This document shows positions 17,934 to 29,984 of a stretch of 64,000 bases of DNA, one piece after another (the first letter of the stretch is position 1; each line of letters opens with the position of its first letter). This DNA is from Peteryoungia wuzhouensis (lineage in GTDB: Bacteria; Pseudomonadota; Alphaproteobacteria; Rhizobiales; Rhizobiaceae). The notes beneath the pieces were generated by a model, which saw only the letters and a list, made by a program, of their open reading frames with translations, had not been told where the DNA came from and searched no databases. The position numbers and the translations under genes were made by a program. Where the stretch lies: positions 186,001 to 250,000 of the forward strand of contig NZ_QJRY01000004.1 of the NCBI RefSeq assembly GCF_003205195.1, in the 5' to 3' direction.

Positions 17934-18680
17934 ATGGCTGGCCATTCACAGTTCAAAAACATCATGCACCGCAAGGGGAAACAGGACGGTATCCGTTCGA
18001 AGATGTTCTCCAAGCTCGCACGCGAAATCACCGTTGCTGCAAAGACAGGTCTGCCCGACCCGACGATGAATGCAGCACTTCGCCTGGCCGTTCAGAACGC
18101 CAAGGCACAGTCGATGCCGAAGGACAACATCGAACGCGCGATCAAGAAGGCGTCCGGCGCCGATGCCGAGACCTATGACGCGATCCGCTACGAGGGCTAC
18201 GGTCCAGGTGGCGTTGCTGTTATCGTCGAGACGCTGACGGACAACCGAAACCGCACGGCGTCTTCCGTCCGTTCGACCTTCTCCAAGGCCGGCGGCGCGC
18301 TGGGCGAAACCGGGTCGGTGTCCTTCTCCTTCGACCATGTCGGCGAAATCACCTACAAGGCCTCCGTTGGCGACGCTGACAAGGTCATGGAAGCCGCGAT
18401 CGAAGCCGGCGCCGAAGATGTCGTCTCCGACGAAGACGGCCACACCATCTACTGCACCTTCGAGGACATGAACGAAGTGTCCAAGGCGCTGGAAGCGGTG
18501 CTGGGTGGTGCCGAATCCGTCAAGGCGATCTGGAAGCCGCAGAACACGATCGAAGTCGACGAGGAAAAGGCGACTTCGCTGATGAAGCTGATCGACACGC
18601 TGGAAGACGATGACGACGTGCAGAACGTCTATTCGAACTTCGAAGTGTCGGACGAAGTCATGGCCAAGCTGTCGGCCTGA
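17934..18680 (+). CDS. yebC: YebC/PmpR family protein
   Basis: The 248-residue protein is a full-length YebC. It begins with [17 protein letters not shown], the most conserved part of the family, and contains [11 protein letters not shown] and [16 protein letters not shown]. Members were long annotated as transcriptional regulators, and recent work on the family ties them to translation of proline-rich stretches. A GATCAGGGGT ribosome site precedes the ATG. In many bacteria yebC sits next to ruvC; here it is about 17 kb away on the other side of the Tol/FtsH block. A strong terminator follows. Confidence 0.95.
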   Translation: MAGHSQFKNIMHRKGKQDGIRSKMFSKLAREITVAAKTGLPDPTMNAALRLAVQNAKAQSMPKDNIERAIKKASGADAETYDAIRYEGYGPGGVAVIVETLTDNRNRTASSVRSTFSKAGGALGETGSVSFSFDHVGEITYKASVGDADKVMEAAIEAGAEDVVSDEDGHTIYCTFEDMNEVSKALEAVLGGAESVKAIWKPQNTIEVDEEKATSLMKLIDTLEDDDDVQNVYSNFEVSDEVMAKLSA

Positions 18681-18702
18681 TTTTCGATCCTATCCGTTGA
18701 AA

Positions 18703-18738
18703 CAAGAAGCCCGGCTGCGTGAGCGGCCGGGCTTCTTG
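18703..18738. terminator. Terminator between convergent yebC and glmM
   Basis: A perfect 13-bp stem (18703-18715 with 18726-18738) and 10-base loop lies between the two convergent stop codons. Weak T-rich flanks exist on both sides, so it can serve both genes. Confidence 0.8.
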
Positions 18739-18789
18739 CATTTCGCCTTGGATGCGGCGGTGGATTTCGTGTCTCAGGATTTGTGGGCG

Positions 18790-20145
18790 TCAGGCAGCCG
18801 CGCTGCGCACGCTGGCGATCATGTCGACGAGGCCGTTCACGATGCGCTCGACCTGTTCCTTGTCGTCGCCTTCGGCCATGACGCGGATCAGCGGCTCGGT
18901 GCCGGAGGGGCGGATGACGAGGCGGCCGGACTTGGCGAGTTCGGCCTCTGCATCGGCAATCGCCTGCTTGACGACAGCATCTTCCAGCGGCTTGCCGCCG
19001 GAGAAGCGCACGTTGCGCAGCAGCTGCGGCACGGGATCGAAGCGGTGGCAGATCTCGCTCACCGTCTTGCCGGTGCGCTTGACGGCCGCGAGGATCTGCA
19101 GGGCGGCCACGAGGCCATCGCCGGTGGTGCCGTGGTCGGAGAGCACGATATGGCCGGACTGTTCGCCGCCGACATTGAAATCGTGGCTCCGCATGTGTTC
19201 GACAACGTAGCGGTCGCCGACCTTGGTGCGGGCGAGCGTCAGACCCTTGTCGCCAAGGAAGCGTTCGAGGCCGAGATTGGACATGACGGTGGCAACAATG
19301 CCGTTGCCGCGCAGCAGGCCATCCTGTTTCCAGGTTTCCGCCACGACGGCCATCAGCTGGTCGCCATCGATCACCGTGCCGTTCTCGTCGACAATGATGA
19401 CGCGGTCGGCGTCGCCATCGAGCGCGATGCCGATATCGGCACGCACTTCATGGACCTTCTTCTGCAAGGCTTCCGGGTGGGTGGAGCCACAGTCGAGATT
19501 GATGTTCGTGCCATTCGGCTCATTGCCGATCGTCACCACATCGGCGCCGAGTTCCCAAAGGGCTGCCGGTGCCACCTTGTAGGCAGCACCATTGGCGCAG
19601 TCGATGGCGACCCTGAGGCCGTGGAGCGTCACATCGCGGGGCAGGGTGCGCTTGGCAAATTCGACGTAACGGTCATGGACGCCGTCGATGCGCTTGGCAC
19701 GACCGATGTCGGTCGGCGCGGCGAGCTGGCCGTAGATGTCCTTTTCCAGCAGTTCCTCGATCTGCATTTCCAGCTCGTCGGAGAGCTTGTAGCCATCCGG
19801 GCCGAAGAGCTTGATGCCGTTGTCGGCAAAGGGATTGTGCGAGGCCGAGATCATCACGCCGAGGTCGCAGCGCAGCGAGCGTGTCAGCATGGCGACGGCC
19901 GGCGTCGGGATCGGGCCGAGGACGAAGGCGTCGAGGCCGGCTGCGGTGAAGCCCGCGACCATGGCATTTTCCAGCATGTACCCCGAGAGGCGGGTGTCCT
20001 TGCCGATCACCACGCGGTGGCGATGGCCGCCGCGGCGGAAAAGGGTGCCGGCGGCGATGCCGACGCGCATGGCGAGATCCGGCGTCATCGGGAAGCGGTT
20101 CGACAGCCCGCGAATGCCATCGGTGCCAAAATAACGACGTGTCAT
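18790..20145 (-). CDS. glmM: Phosphoglucosamine mutase
   Basis: The 451-residue enzyme converts glucosamine-6-phosphate to glucosamine-1-phosphate for UDP-GlcNAc, feeding peptidoglycan and lipopolysaccharide. It begins with [11 protein letters not shown] and has the phosphoserine loop VMISASHNP, with the catalytic serine at residue 102. The metal loop IALDGDADR and the C-terminal phosphate site [14 protein letters not shown] are present. The ATG at 20145 has an AAGGAAAA site; an upstream in-frame extension is rejected. It follows ftsH, as in many proteobacteria, but a terminator between them suggests a separate promoter. Confidence 0.97.
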   Translation of the reverse strand: MTRRYFGTDGIRGLSNRFPMTPDLAMRVGIAAGTLFRRGGHRHRVVIGKDTRLSGYMLENAMVAGFTAAGLDAFVLGPIPTPAVAMLTRSLRCDLGVMISASHNPFADNGIKLFGPDGYKLSDELEMQIEELLEKDIYGQLAAPTDIGRAKRIDGVHDRYVEFAKRTLPRDVTLHGLRVAIDCANGAAYKVAPAALWELGADVVTIGNEPNGTNINLDCGSTHPEALQKKVHEVRADIGIALDGDADRVIIVDENGTVIDGDQLMAVVAETWKQDGLLRGNGIVATVMSNLGLERFLGDKGLTLARTKVGDRYVVEHMRSHDFNVGGEQSGHIVLSDHGTTGDGLVAALQILAAVKRTGKTVSEICHRFDPVPQLLRNVRFSGGKPLEDAVVKQAIADAEAELAKSGRLVIRPSGTEPLIRVMAEGDDKEQVERIVNGLVDMIASVRSAAA

Positions 20146-20330
20146 CTGTTTTCCTTCGTGTCCCATAGCGAGGGTGGCTTGCAGCTCTGATCGTGTCACA
20201 GAGCGCTTGCGCGAATGTGTTGGCTGCTCATGCCACAAATTGTGGAGAACAACACATAAATTACAGCAAAAGCGGATTACATCCCGTTACCAATACGGCC
20301 ATGCCATCTCCCGACCCTTCGGCATCCACG

Positions 20331-20360
20331 AAAAAGGCCACCCGGTGGGGTGGCCTTTTT
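20331..20360. terminator. Rho-independent terminator downstream of ftsH
   Basis: A perfect 13-bp stem (20331-20343 with 20348-20360) with a GGTG loop has five A at one end and five T at the other. It can act in both directions and lies 21 bases past the ftsH stop. Confidence 0.88.
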
Positions 20361-20381
20361 CGTATTCGACTGCGGATTTCC

Positions 20382-22313
<1,932 letters not shown>

Positions 22314-22432
22314 TGAATTCCCCGAACAGGTGTCGCGGGACGGACCCCGCTGTCTTACTGGCTAACATAGGAGCGCACTGCGCCATTGCCAAGGCAAACC
22401 GGCCTTATCCCATCGTTTTCCGTCAATAAGTC

Positions 22433-23761
22433 TTAAACGGGACAGGCAATGGCCGGTTCCCGGTCGAGAAGTCTTGCGATTTCGTCGGCGAGTGCGAGTT
22501 CGAAATCCGGCAGGAAAGGATCAAAGAGCGAGAGGCGCGGCGTGATGGTGAAATCGTCACCCGAGATGTCGTTCTTGCCCTCGGACGTCTGGATATGCGG
22601 GGTATTTGCCATAATGGCCGTGCGCATGCGGTGGGGAAGGTCAGCCGCGATGACCATTGACGGACCGGGCGCGACGATCAGGTCCGTCCCGGCATGATTG
22701 GCGATTTCGTAGCGTCCGTCCCAGATGCGACGTTCTCCCGCCGGCAGGGGGAGCGGCAAAAGACCGCGCCTTTCGCGGGTGAGAAAGAGGCTCGTCTTTC
22801 GCCTGACGATGAGGCAGCCGGAGAGCGTGAGGGCGAAATCCCCATTCCTTGCTAGGTGGGTCGTAAGGCGGTCGAGCGCCGTCTTTGCCGGACGGTGTGG
22901 GCGGCCTCCGAGAATGGCTACGAGGGTCGAGAGCGCGTGCCGGACAGCCTCTGTTGGCGCGGGCGTATCGGCGAGGCTGATTTGGATCGCCTGCATCCCA
23001 ACCGGCCGGGCATGGCGGGCGATCCACCCGGCAGCCTGGGCTGAGAGTTCGCGACGCGCCTGACCGGTCCGGGTGATGGCGGCGAGATCCGGTTCAAGCC
23101 TCAGGTTTCTGACCCGCACCCGCTCGGAGCGGGTGTCGTCATTGCTGGGATCGTCGATCCAGGTCTCGCCGGCATCTGTGAGAAACGTTCTGATGGCCTC
23201 CCGTGTGGTCTGCAGGAAGGGGCGCAGGACCCAGAGGCGCCGCTCGTATAAGGTCGCGCATGCCATGCCGGAAAGGCCGAGTGCTGCTTCGGTCGAGCGT
23301 TCGGCCCGCATGGCGATCGTCTCGACCTGGTCGTCCAGCGTGTGACCTGTAACGACGGCGTCGGCGGCTAACGTGTCGGCTGCCTGGGCAAGCAGGCCGT
23401 AGCGGGCATTTCGGGCGGCTGCAGACAGGCCGCTCAGGGGCTTTTCGCCGGTCCAGTCGAGAATGCGATGGGGAATGGACAGCCGCTCGCACAGAGCCTT
23501 GACGGCGCGCGCCTCTTTCGTGGAATCGGCGCGCAGGCAGTGATCGACGGTGACGGCGCAGAGGGAGTGGGGCAGGGGATGGTTAGCCGTCTCGAGCGCC
23601 TGTTTGAGCGCGAGCAGCAGACCGGTCGAATCACTGCCGCCGGAAATGGCGACGAGCAGGCGTGTCGGTTTCTTCAGGGAGGATAGGAAGGCGTGTGCCG
23701 CAGCGTCGGGCAGGCGTGGTTCAGGCAGGACCGATGGCCTCGCCTTCTCGCTCGTCAGCAA
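22433..23761 (-). CDS. tilS: tRNA(Ile)-lysidine synthase
   Basis: The 442-residue N-type ATP pyrophosphatase attaches lysine to C34 of tRNA-Ile(CAU) so that it reads AUA. The PP-loop SGGSDST lies at residues 40-46, followed by AVTVDHCLRADSTKEA and NARYGLL. The HTLDDQVETIAMR and LRPFLQTTREAIR segments are also typical. The start is a TTG that overlaps the cpoB stop by 7 bases, so translation is probably coupled to cpoB. Order pal-cpoB-tilS-ftsH is standard in alphaproteobacteria. The C-terminal half is poorly conserved, as in other TilS proteins. Confidence 0.94.
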   Translation of the reverse strand: MLTSEKARPSVLPEPRLPDAAAHAFLSSLKKPTRLLVAISGGSDSTGLLLALKQALETANHPLPHSLCAVTVDHCLRADSTKEARAVKALCERLSIPHRILDWTGEKPLSGLSAAARNARYGLLAQAADTLAADAVVTGHTLDDQVETIAMRAERSTEAALGLSGMACATLYERRLWVLRPFLQTTREAIRTFLTDAGETWIDDPSNDDTRSERVRVRNLRLEPDLAAITRTGQARRELSAQAAGWIARHARPVGMQAIQISLADTPAPTEAVRHALSTLVAILGGRPHRPAKTALDRLTTHLARNGDFALTLSGCLIVRRKTSLFLTRERRGLLPLPLPAGERRIWDGRYEIANHAGTDLIVAPGPSMVIAADLPHRMRTAIMANTPHIQTSEGKNDISGDDFTITPRLSLFDPFLPDFELALADEIARLLDREPAIACPV

Positions 23762-24735
23762 CGCAGGCGCTTCTGCTCGCTCGCAACCTTCGAGACGACG
23801 GCGCGGGAGGCTTTCGGGTAACGCTTGGAGACTTCGCGCAGCGTCGCGCAGGCGGTCTCGGTGTTGTCGAGGGCTGCCAGCGACATGCCGAGCTTGAGCA
23901 GCATTTCAGGCGCCTTCGGCGAGGTGTTGTAGGTCTGATGGGCGTTGAGGAAGGTCTTGGCCGCCTCGTTGTAATTGCCCTGCGAGTAAAGGGCCTCACC
24001 AAGCCAGAAATTGGCGTCAGCGATCTTCGCGCTGCTTGGATAGGCTTCGATGAAGTCGCGGAATTCGCTTTCGGCGAGGCTGTAGTCACCCGACAGCACG
24101 TGGCCATAGGCGACCTGATAAACGTCGGCTTCGGAGTTCAGCGAGGCCGTCTGCTTGGGGGCAGCGGGCGGGGTGACCGATGGCGCGACGGTTGGTGCGT
24201 CGACGCCCGGCAGCGCGGAGCCATTGCCGACGGCGCTGTCATTGATCGTGGTGTCGACCGGGACGCCACTGTTGTCGAGCGCGATCTGGCCGAGCGTCTG
24301 TTCGCCGGGTGCGGAACCGGAAACGTCGGCGCTGGCGCCGACGTCCGGAGTGTCCGTAATGATTTCAGCGACGGAATCGGATCCGCCGCCTCCATCCACC
24401 GGCTTCGACAGGGAGCCGGTCTTCTTCTTCTCAAGATCCTGGAAGCGGAACTCGTTGTCTTCCTGCTGCTTGCGGATGGTTTCCTGCATCTGCAGAAGCT
24501 GGAAGCTCATTTCTTCGATACGGCCGTTCAGCGCGCGAAGCTCTTCCTCGAGTTGCTGGACGCGTAGCGTCGGGTCTGTAGCCTGAGCCAACTGGACCTG
24601 GGCCCGCAGCCGTTGCTCCGGCGCCTTCTTGTGTCCGAGCGAGACGTTCGGAAACAGCTGGAACGCCTCTGCGCTGCCATGCAGTCCCGTGAGCGAGGCC
24701 GTCGCCAACAGAGCGGCCATCACAAGTTTCTTCAT
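23755..24735 (-). CDS. cpoB: Cell division coordinator CpoB (YbgF)
   Basis: The 326-residue periplasmic protein has a signal peptide (KKLVMAALLATASLTGLHGSA), a coiled coil at about residues 60-105 (LRVQQLEEELRALNGRIEEM), a Ser/Pro/Gly-rich linker and a C-terminal TPR block from about 205 (YQVAYGHVLSGDYSLAESEF and two further repeats). CpoB binds TolA and links Tol-Pal constriction to peptidoglycan synthesis. The ATG at 24735 was chosen because the signal peptide starts there, with AAAGGGA upstream. It follows pal, separated by the pal terminator, and overlaps tilS. Confidence 0.94.
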   Translation of the reverse strand: MKKLVMAALLATASLTGLHGSAEAFQLFPNVSLGHKKAPEQRLRAQVQLAQATDPTLRVQQLEEELRALNGRIEEMSFQLLQMQETIRKQQEDNEFRFQDLEKKKTGSLSKPVDGGGGSDSVAEIITDTPDVGASADVSGSAPGEQTLGQIALDNSGVPVDTTINDSAVGNGSALPGVDAPTVAPSVTPPAAPKQTASLNSEADVYQVAYGHVLSGDYSLAESEFRDFIEAYPSSAKIADANFWLGEALYSQGNYNEAAKTFLNAHQTYNTSPKAPEMLLKLGMSLAALDNTETACATLREVSKRYPKASRAVVSKVASEQKRLRC

Positions 24736-24842
24736 GTCCCTTTTCCTGTTTTCGCGATGAAGTGCACCGAACCGGCGCTCACAGGAGATTTTTCCAATTG
24801 CCTGCAAAAAGCAACCAAGTTCGGCCAAACTAAGGAGAAATG

Positions 24843-24867
24843 TAAAAGGCGGCCCGGGGGCCGCCTT
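24843..24867 (-). terminator. Rho-independent terminator downstream of pal
   Basis: The GC-rich inverted repeat at 24846-24867 lies 25 bases past the pal stop. On the minus strand it runs into TTTTACATTT. Confidence 0.75.
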
Positions 24868-24892
24868 CTCTGTTCAGGCGATCCTTTTCGGA

Positions 24893-25432
24893 TCACATGC
24901 CGGCGCCACCGAGGACGGTGACGGCGCGGCGGTTCTGCGACCAGCAGGAAATGTCGTCGCAGACGGCGACCGGACGTTCCTTGCCGTAGGAGATGGTCTT
25001 GAGGCGCTGAGCCGGAATGCCACGCTGGGCGAGGTAATCACGGGTCGCAGCGGCACGGCGTGCGCCGAGCGCCAGGTTGTATTCGCGGGTGCCGCGTTCG
25101 TCGGCATGGCCTTCGATGGTGATGGCATAGTTCGGATAACGCTGCAGCCACTGGGCCTGACGGTCGAGCGTCTGGGCCGCGTCGGCGCGGATCGAGGTCG
25201 AGTCGGTGTCGAAGAAGATGCGGTCGCCGACATTGACCGTGAAATCCTGGGCGGAGCCCGGGGTCGCCGCACCGGCACCATTGGCGCCAAGGCCGAGGTC
25301 GCCGGCGCTGTTGGGCAGGTTCTTCTTGTTGGCGCAGCCGGCCAGTGCCAGGGCCATCGTCAGGGCGATGAGGGCCGGGTTCGTTGCGAGGGTCTGCAGA
25401 CGGCTCTTGGCCGGAGTATGAATGCGGCTCAT
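24893..25432 (-). CDS. pal: Peptidoglycan-associated lipoprotein Pal
   Basis: The 179-residue lipoprotein has a signal peptide with the lipobox LAGC (lipid-modified Cys33), a short Gly/Ala/Asn-rich linker and an OmpA-like peptidoglycan-binding domain (about 70-175). That domain contains ITIEGHADERGTREYNLALGARRA. Pal anchors the outer membrane to the cell wall and is moved to division sites by TolA/TolB. The ATG is preceded by AAGGAGA. It is flanked by terminators on both sides, so it probably has its own promoter in the 167-base gap to tolB. Confidence 0.97.
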   Translation of the reverse strand: MSRIHTPAKSRLQTLATNPALIALTMALALAGCANKKNLPNSAGDLGLGANGAGAATPGSAQDFTVNVGDRIFFDTDSTSIRADAAQTLDRQAQWLQRYPNYAITIEGHADERGTREYNLALGARRAAATRDYLAQRGIPAQRLKTISYGKERPVAVCDDISCWSQNRRAVTVLGGAGM

Positions 25433-25558
25433 GCCGGTCTCCTTGAATTTCCTGTTAGGGTTGCTGGACCATAACCAATCGCGGTTAACCGGCTTCCAAC
25501 AATCATGGTTAACAAATCGTCAATTCGGATGGGAATGGGCTCGATTTGCTGGTGTTTA

Positions 25559-25591
25559 CGGCAAAAAAGAGGCGCTTTCGCGCCTCTTTTT
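25559..25591 (-). terminator. Rho-independent terminator downstream of tolB
   Basis: A 12-bp stem (25564-25575 with 25580-25591), TTTC loop and flanking A/T tracts lie 8 bases past the tolB stop. Confidence 0.88.
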
Positions 25592-25599
25592 CGTCAGTT

Positions 25600-26904
25600 C
25601 TATTCCATCAGTGGCGACCAGGCCGGGTCGGATGCGAAGGAGGGGGTCTTGACCAGCTGCTCGTTGTAACCGGAGAGGTCGATCGAGAAGAGCTGCGGGC
25701 CGCCTGCGCCGGCGTTCTGACGGAAGAACATCAACACGCGACCATTCGGCGCCCAGGTCGGGCCTTCATTGTGGAAACCGGTGGTCAGGATGCGTTCGCC
25801 CGAACCGTCGGTCTTCATCACGCCGATCGAAAACTTGCCGCCGGACTGCTTGGTGAAGGCGATCAGGTCGCCGCGCGGGGACCAGACCGGGGTGGAGTAG
25901 GAGCCGTCGCCGAAGGAGATACGGCGCTGGCCGGAGCCATCGGCACCCATGACATAGAGCTGCTGGCGGCCGCCACGGTCGCTTTCGAAGACGATCTGGC
26001 TGCCATCAGGCGAATAGGAGGGCGAGGTGTCGATGGCCGCCGTCGAGGTCAGGCGGGTGGTCGTGCGCGAGCGCAGGTCCATCGTATAGATATTGGCATT
26101 GCCGTCCTGCTGCAGGCTCATGATGACGCGCTGGCCATCGGGCGAGAAGCGGGGGGCAAACGTCATGCCGGGGAAATTGCCGACCACTTCACGGCCACCG
26201 GTCTCCAGCTGGAGCAAGTAAACGCGCGGCTGGTCGCCTTCGAAGGACATGTAGGTGATTTCCTGGCGGCTCGGCGAGAAGCGCGGCGTCAGAACGATGT
26301 CCTTGCTGTTGGTCAGCATGCGGACGTTTTCGCCGTCCTGGTCCATGATCGCCAGCTGGCGCTTGCGGTCGGTCTTCGGGCCGCTTTCCGAGACGAAGAC
26401 GACGCGGGTATCGAAATAGCCCTTTTCGCCGGTGATGCGCTCATAGATCGCGTCGGCGATGATATGGGCGACGCGGCGCCAGTTCTTCGGATCGGTGAAG
26501 AACTGCTGGCCGGTCATCTGCTGGCCACCAAAGGTGTCCCACAGACGGAATTCGGCGCGGAGCCGACCATCGGCCTCGCGCGTGATGCGACCGACGACGA
26601 GCGCGTCTGCCTTGATGGCCTTCCAGTCCTCGAAGCGCGGCGGCTGGTCGGGATTGGAGATCTTCTCGATGAAGGCCTGGCGGTTGATCGGGGCAAAGAG
26701 GCCCGACCGCTTCAGGTCGGCTTCGACCACGGCCGAGATCTGTGCACCGATGCCGTCGGTCGAGACGAAGTCGGTGATGGCGATGGGCAACGGCTGGACG
26801 TTGCCCCGGTTGATATTGATTTCCACGGCTGCGTTCGCGGGGGAAACGAAGGCGCCGGCCAGGCCGGCACAGACCAGCAGAAGTCGGAGGAATGCGTTTT
26901 TCAT
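25600..26904 (-). CDS. tolB: Tol-Pal system protein TolB
   Basis: The 434-residue periplasmic protein has a signal peptide ([21 protein letters not shown]), an N-terminal alpha/beta domain (about 30-165) and a six-bladed beta-propeller built from repeats such as [30 protein letters not shown] and [15 protein letters not shown]. TolB binds Pal and hands it to TolA during constriction. It follows tolA after 21 bases in the tolQRAB operon and is ended by a strong hairpin. Length and order are normal for the family. Confidence 0.97.
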   Translation of the reverse strand: MKNAFLRLLLVCAGLAGAFVSPANAAVEININRGNVQPLPIAITDFVSTDGIGAQISAVVEADLKRSGLFAPINRQAFIEKISNPDQPPRFEDWKAIKADALVVGRITREADGRLRAEFRLWDTFGGQQMTGQQFFTDPKNWRRVAHIIADAIYERITGEKGYFDTRVVFVSESGPKTDRKRQLAIMDQDGENVRMLTNSKDIVLTPRFSPSRQEITYMSFEGDQPRVYLLQLETGGREVVGNFPGMTFAPRFSPDGQRVIMSLQQDGNANIYTMDLRSRTTTRLTSTAAIDTSPSYSPDGSQIVFESDRGGRQQLYVMGADGSGQRRISFGDGSYSTPVWSPRGDLIAFTKQSGGKFSIGVMKTDGSGERILTTGFHNEGPTWAPNGRVLMFFRQNAGAGGPQLFSIDLSGYNEQLVKTPSFASDPAWSPLME

Positions 26905-26925
26905 GCTCTCGAAGCCTTTCAGCTC

Positions 26926-27999
26926 TTACATCAGTTCGCTGGGGTCGAAATTGACGACAACTTCAGACCAAGCGTCGTATTTGTCCCGCGGCAGATTGGT
27001 GAACGGGGCGGATTTGCGAACGGCACGCACGGCGCCGCTCATGAGGACTTGTTGGGCACTGGGCGAGCCACCGGTCGCGGTCGCTTCCGGTTCGCCGACC
27101 AGTTCGCCGTTTTCGTTCAGGCGGAAGGTGACACGGATGCGCACGTCAGCGGCATCGGCCATGCCCGGGGTGATCAGCCAGTTCTGCTGAATGGCGCCGC
27201 GCAGGGCATCCATTTCGCTCTGGCTGAGCTTGGAGCCACCGGTATTGGTTTTGCCACCAAGTGCGGCCTTGTCGGTCGAGCGCTTGGCGCCGCCACCGGC
27301 TGCGTCCGTCTTGTTGAGCAGGGCGGCCACTTCATCAGCGTTGAAGTCGCTTTCCATCTGCTGCTTCGACTTGGCCGTCTCCTGCGTCTTGGTGTCCTGC
27401 TTGGCGTCCTTTTTCGGCGTCGACTTCGGCTCCGGCTTTTTCTCGGCGGGCTTGGCGACCTCAGGCTGCGGACGGGCGGCCGGGATCGGCGCCTGTTCGG
27501 GAAGCGGAATTTCCTCGGCAGCCGCCTGTTCGGCGGGTGCCGGTTCCGGTGGCTTGGTGGGTTCAGGCGGAGTCGGCTCGGCGGGTTTCGGCTCCGGTGG
27601 CGGAGCCGTCTCTTCCTTGATGATTTCCTTGACGTCGTTGACCTCAGGGTCCGGCTCGGGGACCGGGGTCTCGACTTTCTCGGGCGCTGCCGCCACTTCC
27701 TGCTCGACCGGGCGTTTCGACGGTGTCGGCGGCGATTTCAGGTCGACTTCATTGTCACCGAAGTTTTCAGCAGGCTGCGCGATCGGCGGCTTCTTGGTCG
27801 GAACGGGGGCCGACTTCTCCGCCAGCGGGGCTTTCTTGTCGCCCTGCTGAATCTGGGTGAACTCCTCAATCGGCACGATGTCGACCGGAAGCGATTCCAT
27901 GTTGGCCACTTCCAGCTTTTCAGGCGAGCCAAGGCTCACCAGCGTCGCTACGAGCGCCAGTCCGTGCAGAAACGAAGATGTGAAGAGGCTGCCCTTCAT
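26926..27999 (-). CDS. tolA: Tol-Pal system protein TolA
   Basis: The 357-residue protein has one N-terminal membrane helix (about 8-24). A long periplasmic stem rich in Pro, Glu, Lys and Ala (about 45-245) follows, and a small C-terminal TonB/TolA-like domain with MDALRGAIQQNWLITPG and VRIRVTFRLNENG. TolA spans the periplasm and transmits proton-motive force from TolQR to Pal. The stem here has P-E-P-type repeats rather than the Ala/Lys/Glu helix of E. coli, as in other rhizobia. It starts 10 bases after tolR. Confidence 0.95.
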   Translation of the reverse strand: MKGSLFTSSFLHGLALVATLVSLGSPEKLEVANMESLPVDIVPIEEFTQIQQGDKKAPLAEKSAPVPTKKPPIAQPAENFGDNEVDLKSPPTPSKRPVEQEVAAAPEKVETPVPEPDPEVNDVKEIIKEETAPPPEPKPAEPTPPEPTKPPEPAPAEQAAAEEIPLPEQAPIPAARPQPEVAKPAEKKPEPKSTPKKDAKQDTKTQETAKSKQQMESDFNADEVAALLNKTDAAGGGAKRSTDKAALGGKTNTGGSKLSQSEMDALRGAIQQNWLITPGMADAADVRIRVTFRLNENGELVGEPEATATGGSPSAQQVLMSGAVRAVRKSAPFTNLPRDKYDAWSEVVVNFDPSELM

Positions 28000-28008
28000 G
28001 TCGTCCGA

Positions 28009-28461
28009 TCAGTTCTGCTGTTCCTGTAGGGTCACGAGACCGATATTGGTGAAACCGGCGGCCGAAATCCGCGCCATGACCTGCATGACAATGCCGTAGG
28101 TGGCGGCGGTATCGGCGCGCACGTAGATGCGTTCGCTGTAGCCGGTGGTGGCAATCGCCTGCAGTTTCGGCACGACCTCGTCGATCGGGATTGCCGTTTC
28201 CTGCAGGTAGATCTCGCCCTTCGGATTGACCGAGACGGTGATTGGCTGGGTTTCGCTGTTCATCGCCTTGGCCTGCGTCTGCGGCAGGTCGATGGGAACG
28301 CCGACCGTCATCATCGGGGCTGCGACCATGAAGATGATCAAGAGCACCAGCATGACGTCGACCATCGGGGTGACGTTGATTTCGCTGACGAGGGCGCGTT
28401 TGTTGCTGCGACGTCCGCGACGACCTCCGCCACCTCCACCTGAACCGACTGACATACCCAT
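28009..28461 (-). CDS. tolR: Tol-Pal system protein TolR
   Basis: The 150-residue ExbD/TolR-type protein begins with a Gly/Arg-rich cytoplasmic tail, then one membrane helix with INVTPMVDVMLVLLIIFMVAAP. The aspartate in PMVDVML is the proton-carrying residue. A periplasmic domain follows with IPIDEVVPKLQAI and a typical VMARISAAGFTNIGLVT end. TolR pairs with TolQ to harvest proton-motive force. It starts 25 bases after tolQ. Confidence 0.97.
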   Translation of the reverse strand: MGMSVGSGGGGGGRRGRRSNKRALVSEINVTPMVDVMLVLLIIFMVAAPMMTVGVPIDLPQTQAKAMNSETQPITVSVNPKGEIYLQETAIPIDEVVPKLQAIATTGYSERIYVRADTAATYGIVMQVMARISAAGFTNIGLVTLQEQQN

Positions 28462-28486
28462 GGTCTAATCTCCTGCCGTCGAGGCC

Positions 28487-29206
28487 TTATTGCGCCGCCT
28501 GGCGGGGCTGCAGCTTCTCGTCGATCTGGCGCGACAGGATGGCCGAGAATTCGTCGGCGAAGCCTTCCATGCGCGCCGTCAGCTTGCCGGCTTCACCGGA
28601 GAACTTGTTGTAGGCGATGACGGCGGGGATCGCGGCGACGAGACCGATGGCGGTTGCGAGCAGCGCTTCGGCGATACCGGGGGCGACGACGGCGAGGCTG
28701 GTGTTCTTCGAACCGGCGATCGCCTGGAACGAGGTCATGATACCGATGACGGTGCCGAACAGGCCGATGAAGGGTGCTGCAGAACCGATCGTGGCAAGCG
28801 AGGAGAGGCGGCCTTCCAGCGTTTCCGACTCACGGGCCATGGTCACGTCCATGGCGCGGTCGATACGCATCTGCAGGCCGATCGGCGAGCGGGCGCCACG
28901 CTCAAAGCTCTTCTTCCATTCGCGCATGGCGGCAACGAACATGGCGGCAAGGCCGGTGTTGTTGCGCTCGGCGAGCGTGCGGTAGAGTTCTTCCAGCGAC
29001 TGGCCGGACCAGAAGACCTGTTCGAACTGGTCGAACTGGCGACGGGCGCGGGCATAACTCAGATATTTGTCGATGACGATCGCCCAGGTCCAGACCGAGG
29101 CGGCCAGGAGGCCGAGCATGACAAACTTGACGATCAGGCCCGCCTGCATGAACAGTCCCCACAGGCTCACGTCGTGGGTTGCTGCTGCCATTCCAACTTG
29201 TTCCAT
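28487..29206 (-). CDS. tolQ: Tol-Pal system protein TolQ
   Basis: The 239-residue ExbB/TolQ-type proton channel subunit has three membrane helices (about 15-37, 135-160 and 170-195). The conserved cytoplasmic-to-membrane segment reads LATIGSAAPFIGLFGTVIGIM, and GIAEALLATAIGLVAAIPAVIAYN follows. It drives TolA through TolR. The operon start here is separated from ybgC by 236 bases, which contain a 7-bp GC-rich hairpin (29231-29252) about 25 bases before the start codon. A separate tolQ promoter is therefore likely. Confidence 0.97.
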   Translation of the reverse strand: MEQVGMAAATHDVSLWGLFMQAGLIVKFVMLGLLAASVWTWAIVIDKYLSYARARRQFDQFEQVFWSGQSLEELYRTLAERNNTGLAAMFVAAMREWKKSFERGARSPIGLQMRIDRAMDVTMARESETLEGRLSSLATIGSAAPFIGLFGTVIGIMTSFQAIAGSKNTSLAVVAPGIAEALLATAIGLVAAIPAVIAYNKFSGEAGKLTARMEGFADEFSAILSRQIDEKLQPRQAAQ

Positions 29207-29442
29207 GCCAAATATTCCCCGAAATCCAAACGCCCGGCGAAAGGACCGGGCGGCGACATGAGCTGTGCTGCTGGAAGAATGCGGTCGCTGCCGCCGACAT
29301 CCCTATCCCGCCTAAGCTCCCAGAATGCCTTCTGGGCTGAAAATTTGGTCAAAGGAAGGCGTGCGCTGCACAAACTCCCAGCCCGGAGTAAGACCCTATT
29401 ATGGTTAAGAAGGCGTTACTTTTCGGGCCGATCACGGGCTTG

Positions 29443-29889
29443 TCAGGCTTGGCCGAGGAACTGTGATGCGAGCGTTTCGGGCAGGCGGCGGGGACGGCCG
29501 CTGCGATTGACCACGGCTATCACCACCCTGGCTGCGATCAGAAGCCGGTCGTCGCGCAGAATTTCCTGCTCGAGAATCATCTTGGCACCGCCCGCCTTTT
29601 CGGTGCGCGTGCGCACCGTCACGATGTCGTCCATACGGGCCGGAGCCTTGAAGTCGATCTCCATGCGATGGACCATGAAAGCGAGGCCCTCGTCGGATGT
29701 CTCGAACAGGGCAGACTGCTCGACGCCGAGGCAGCGAAGATAATCGGTGCGGGCGCGTTCCATGAAATGCAGGTAACGGGCGTGATAGACCGCGCCGGAG
29801 AAATCGGTGTCCTCGTAGTAGACGCGCTGGGTAAGGGAATGCACGCCGTCGATGATCTCGCCGGAGAGGGGAATGGATACTGATATCAT
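29443..29889 (-). CDS. ybgC: YbgC family acyl-CoA thioesterase
   Basis: The 148-residue hotdog-fold thioesterase has the signature VYYEDTDFSGAVYHARYLHFMERAR, with the catalytic aspartate in YEDTD. In other bacteria YbgC is tied to the Tol-Pal operon and acts on short-chain or malonyl-type acyl-CoA or on ACP-linked substrates at the membrane. The ATG at 29889 has a GGAGAT site; the longer in-frame reading upstream is rejected. It precedes tolQ, the standard order in proteobacteria, and follows the DinB-like gene by 95 bases. Confidence 0.94.
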   Translation of the reverse strand: MISVSIPLSGEIIDGVHSLTQRVYYEDTDFSGAVYHARYLHFMERARTDYLRCLGVEQSALFETSDEGLAFMVHRMEIDFKAPARMDDIVTVRTRTEKAGGAKMILEQEILRDDRLLIAARVVIAVVNRSGRPRRLPETLASQFLGQA

Positions 29890-29984
29890 GGTGGATCTCC
29901 GGAGGGCGAGTTTCGAGATGGGCCTGACCTGAGACGATTGCCGAGGGGGGCTTCGCGTTCTGCGCTCGCTAGCGCATGACAGGC

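Noticed and set aside
29231-29252. Terminator before tolQ
   Set aside because: The 7-bp GC hairpin lies upstream of tolQ without a T-run, and no gene ends there. It may be a leader hairpin but nothing more can be said.
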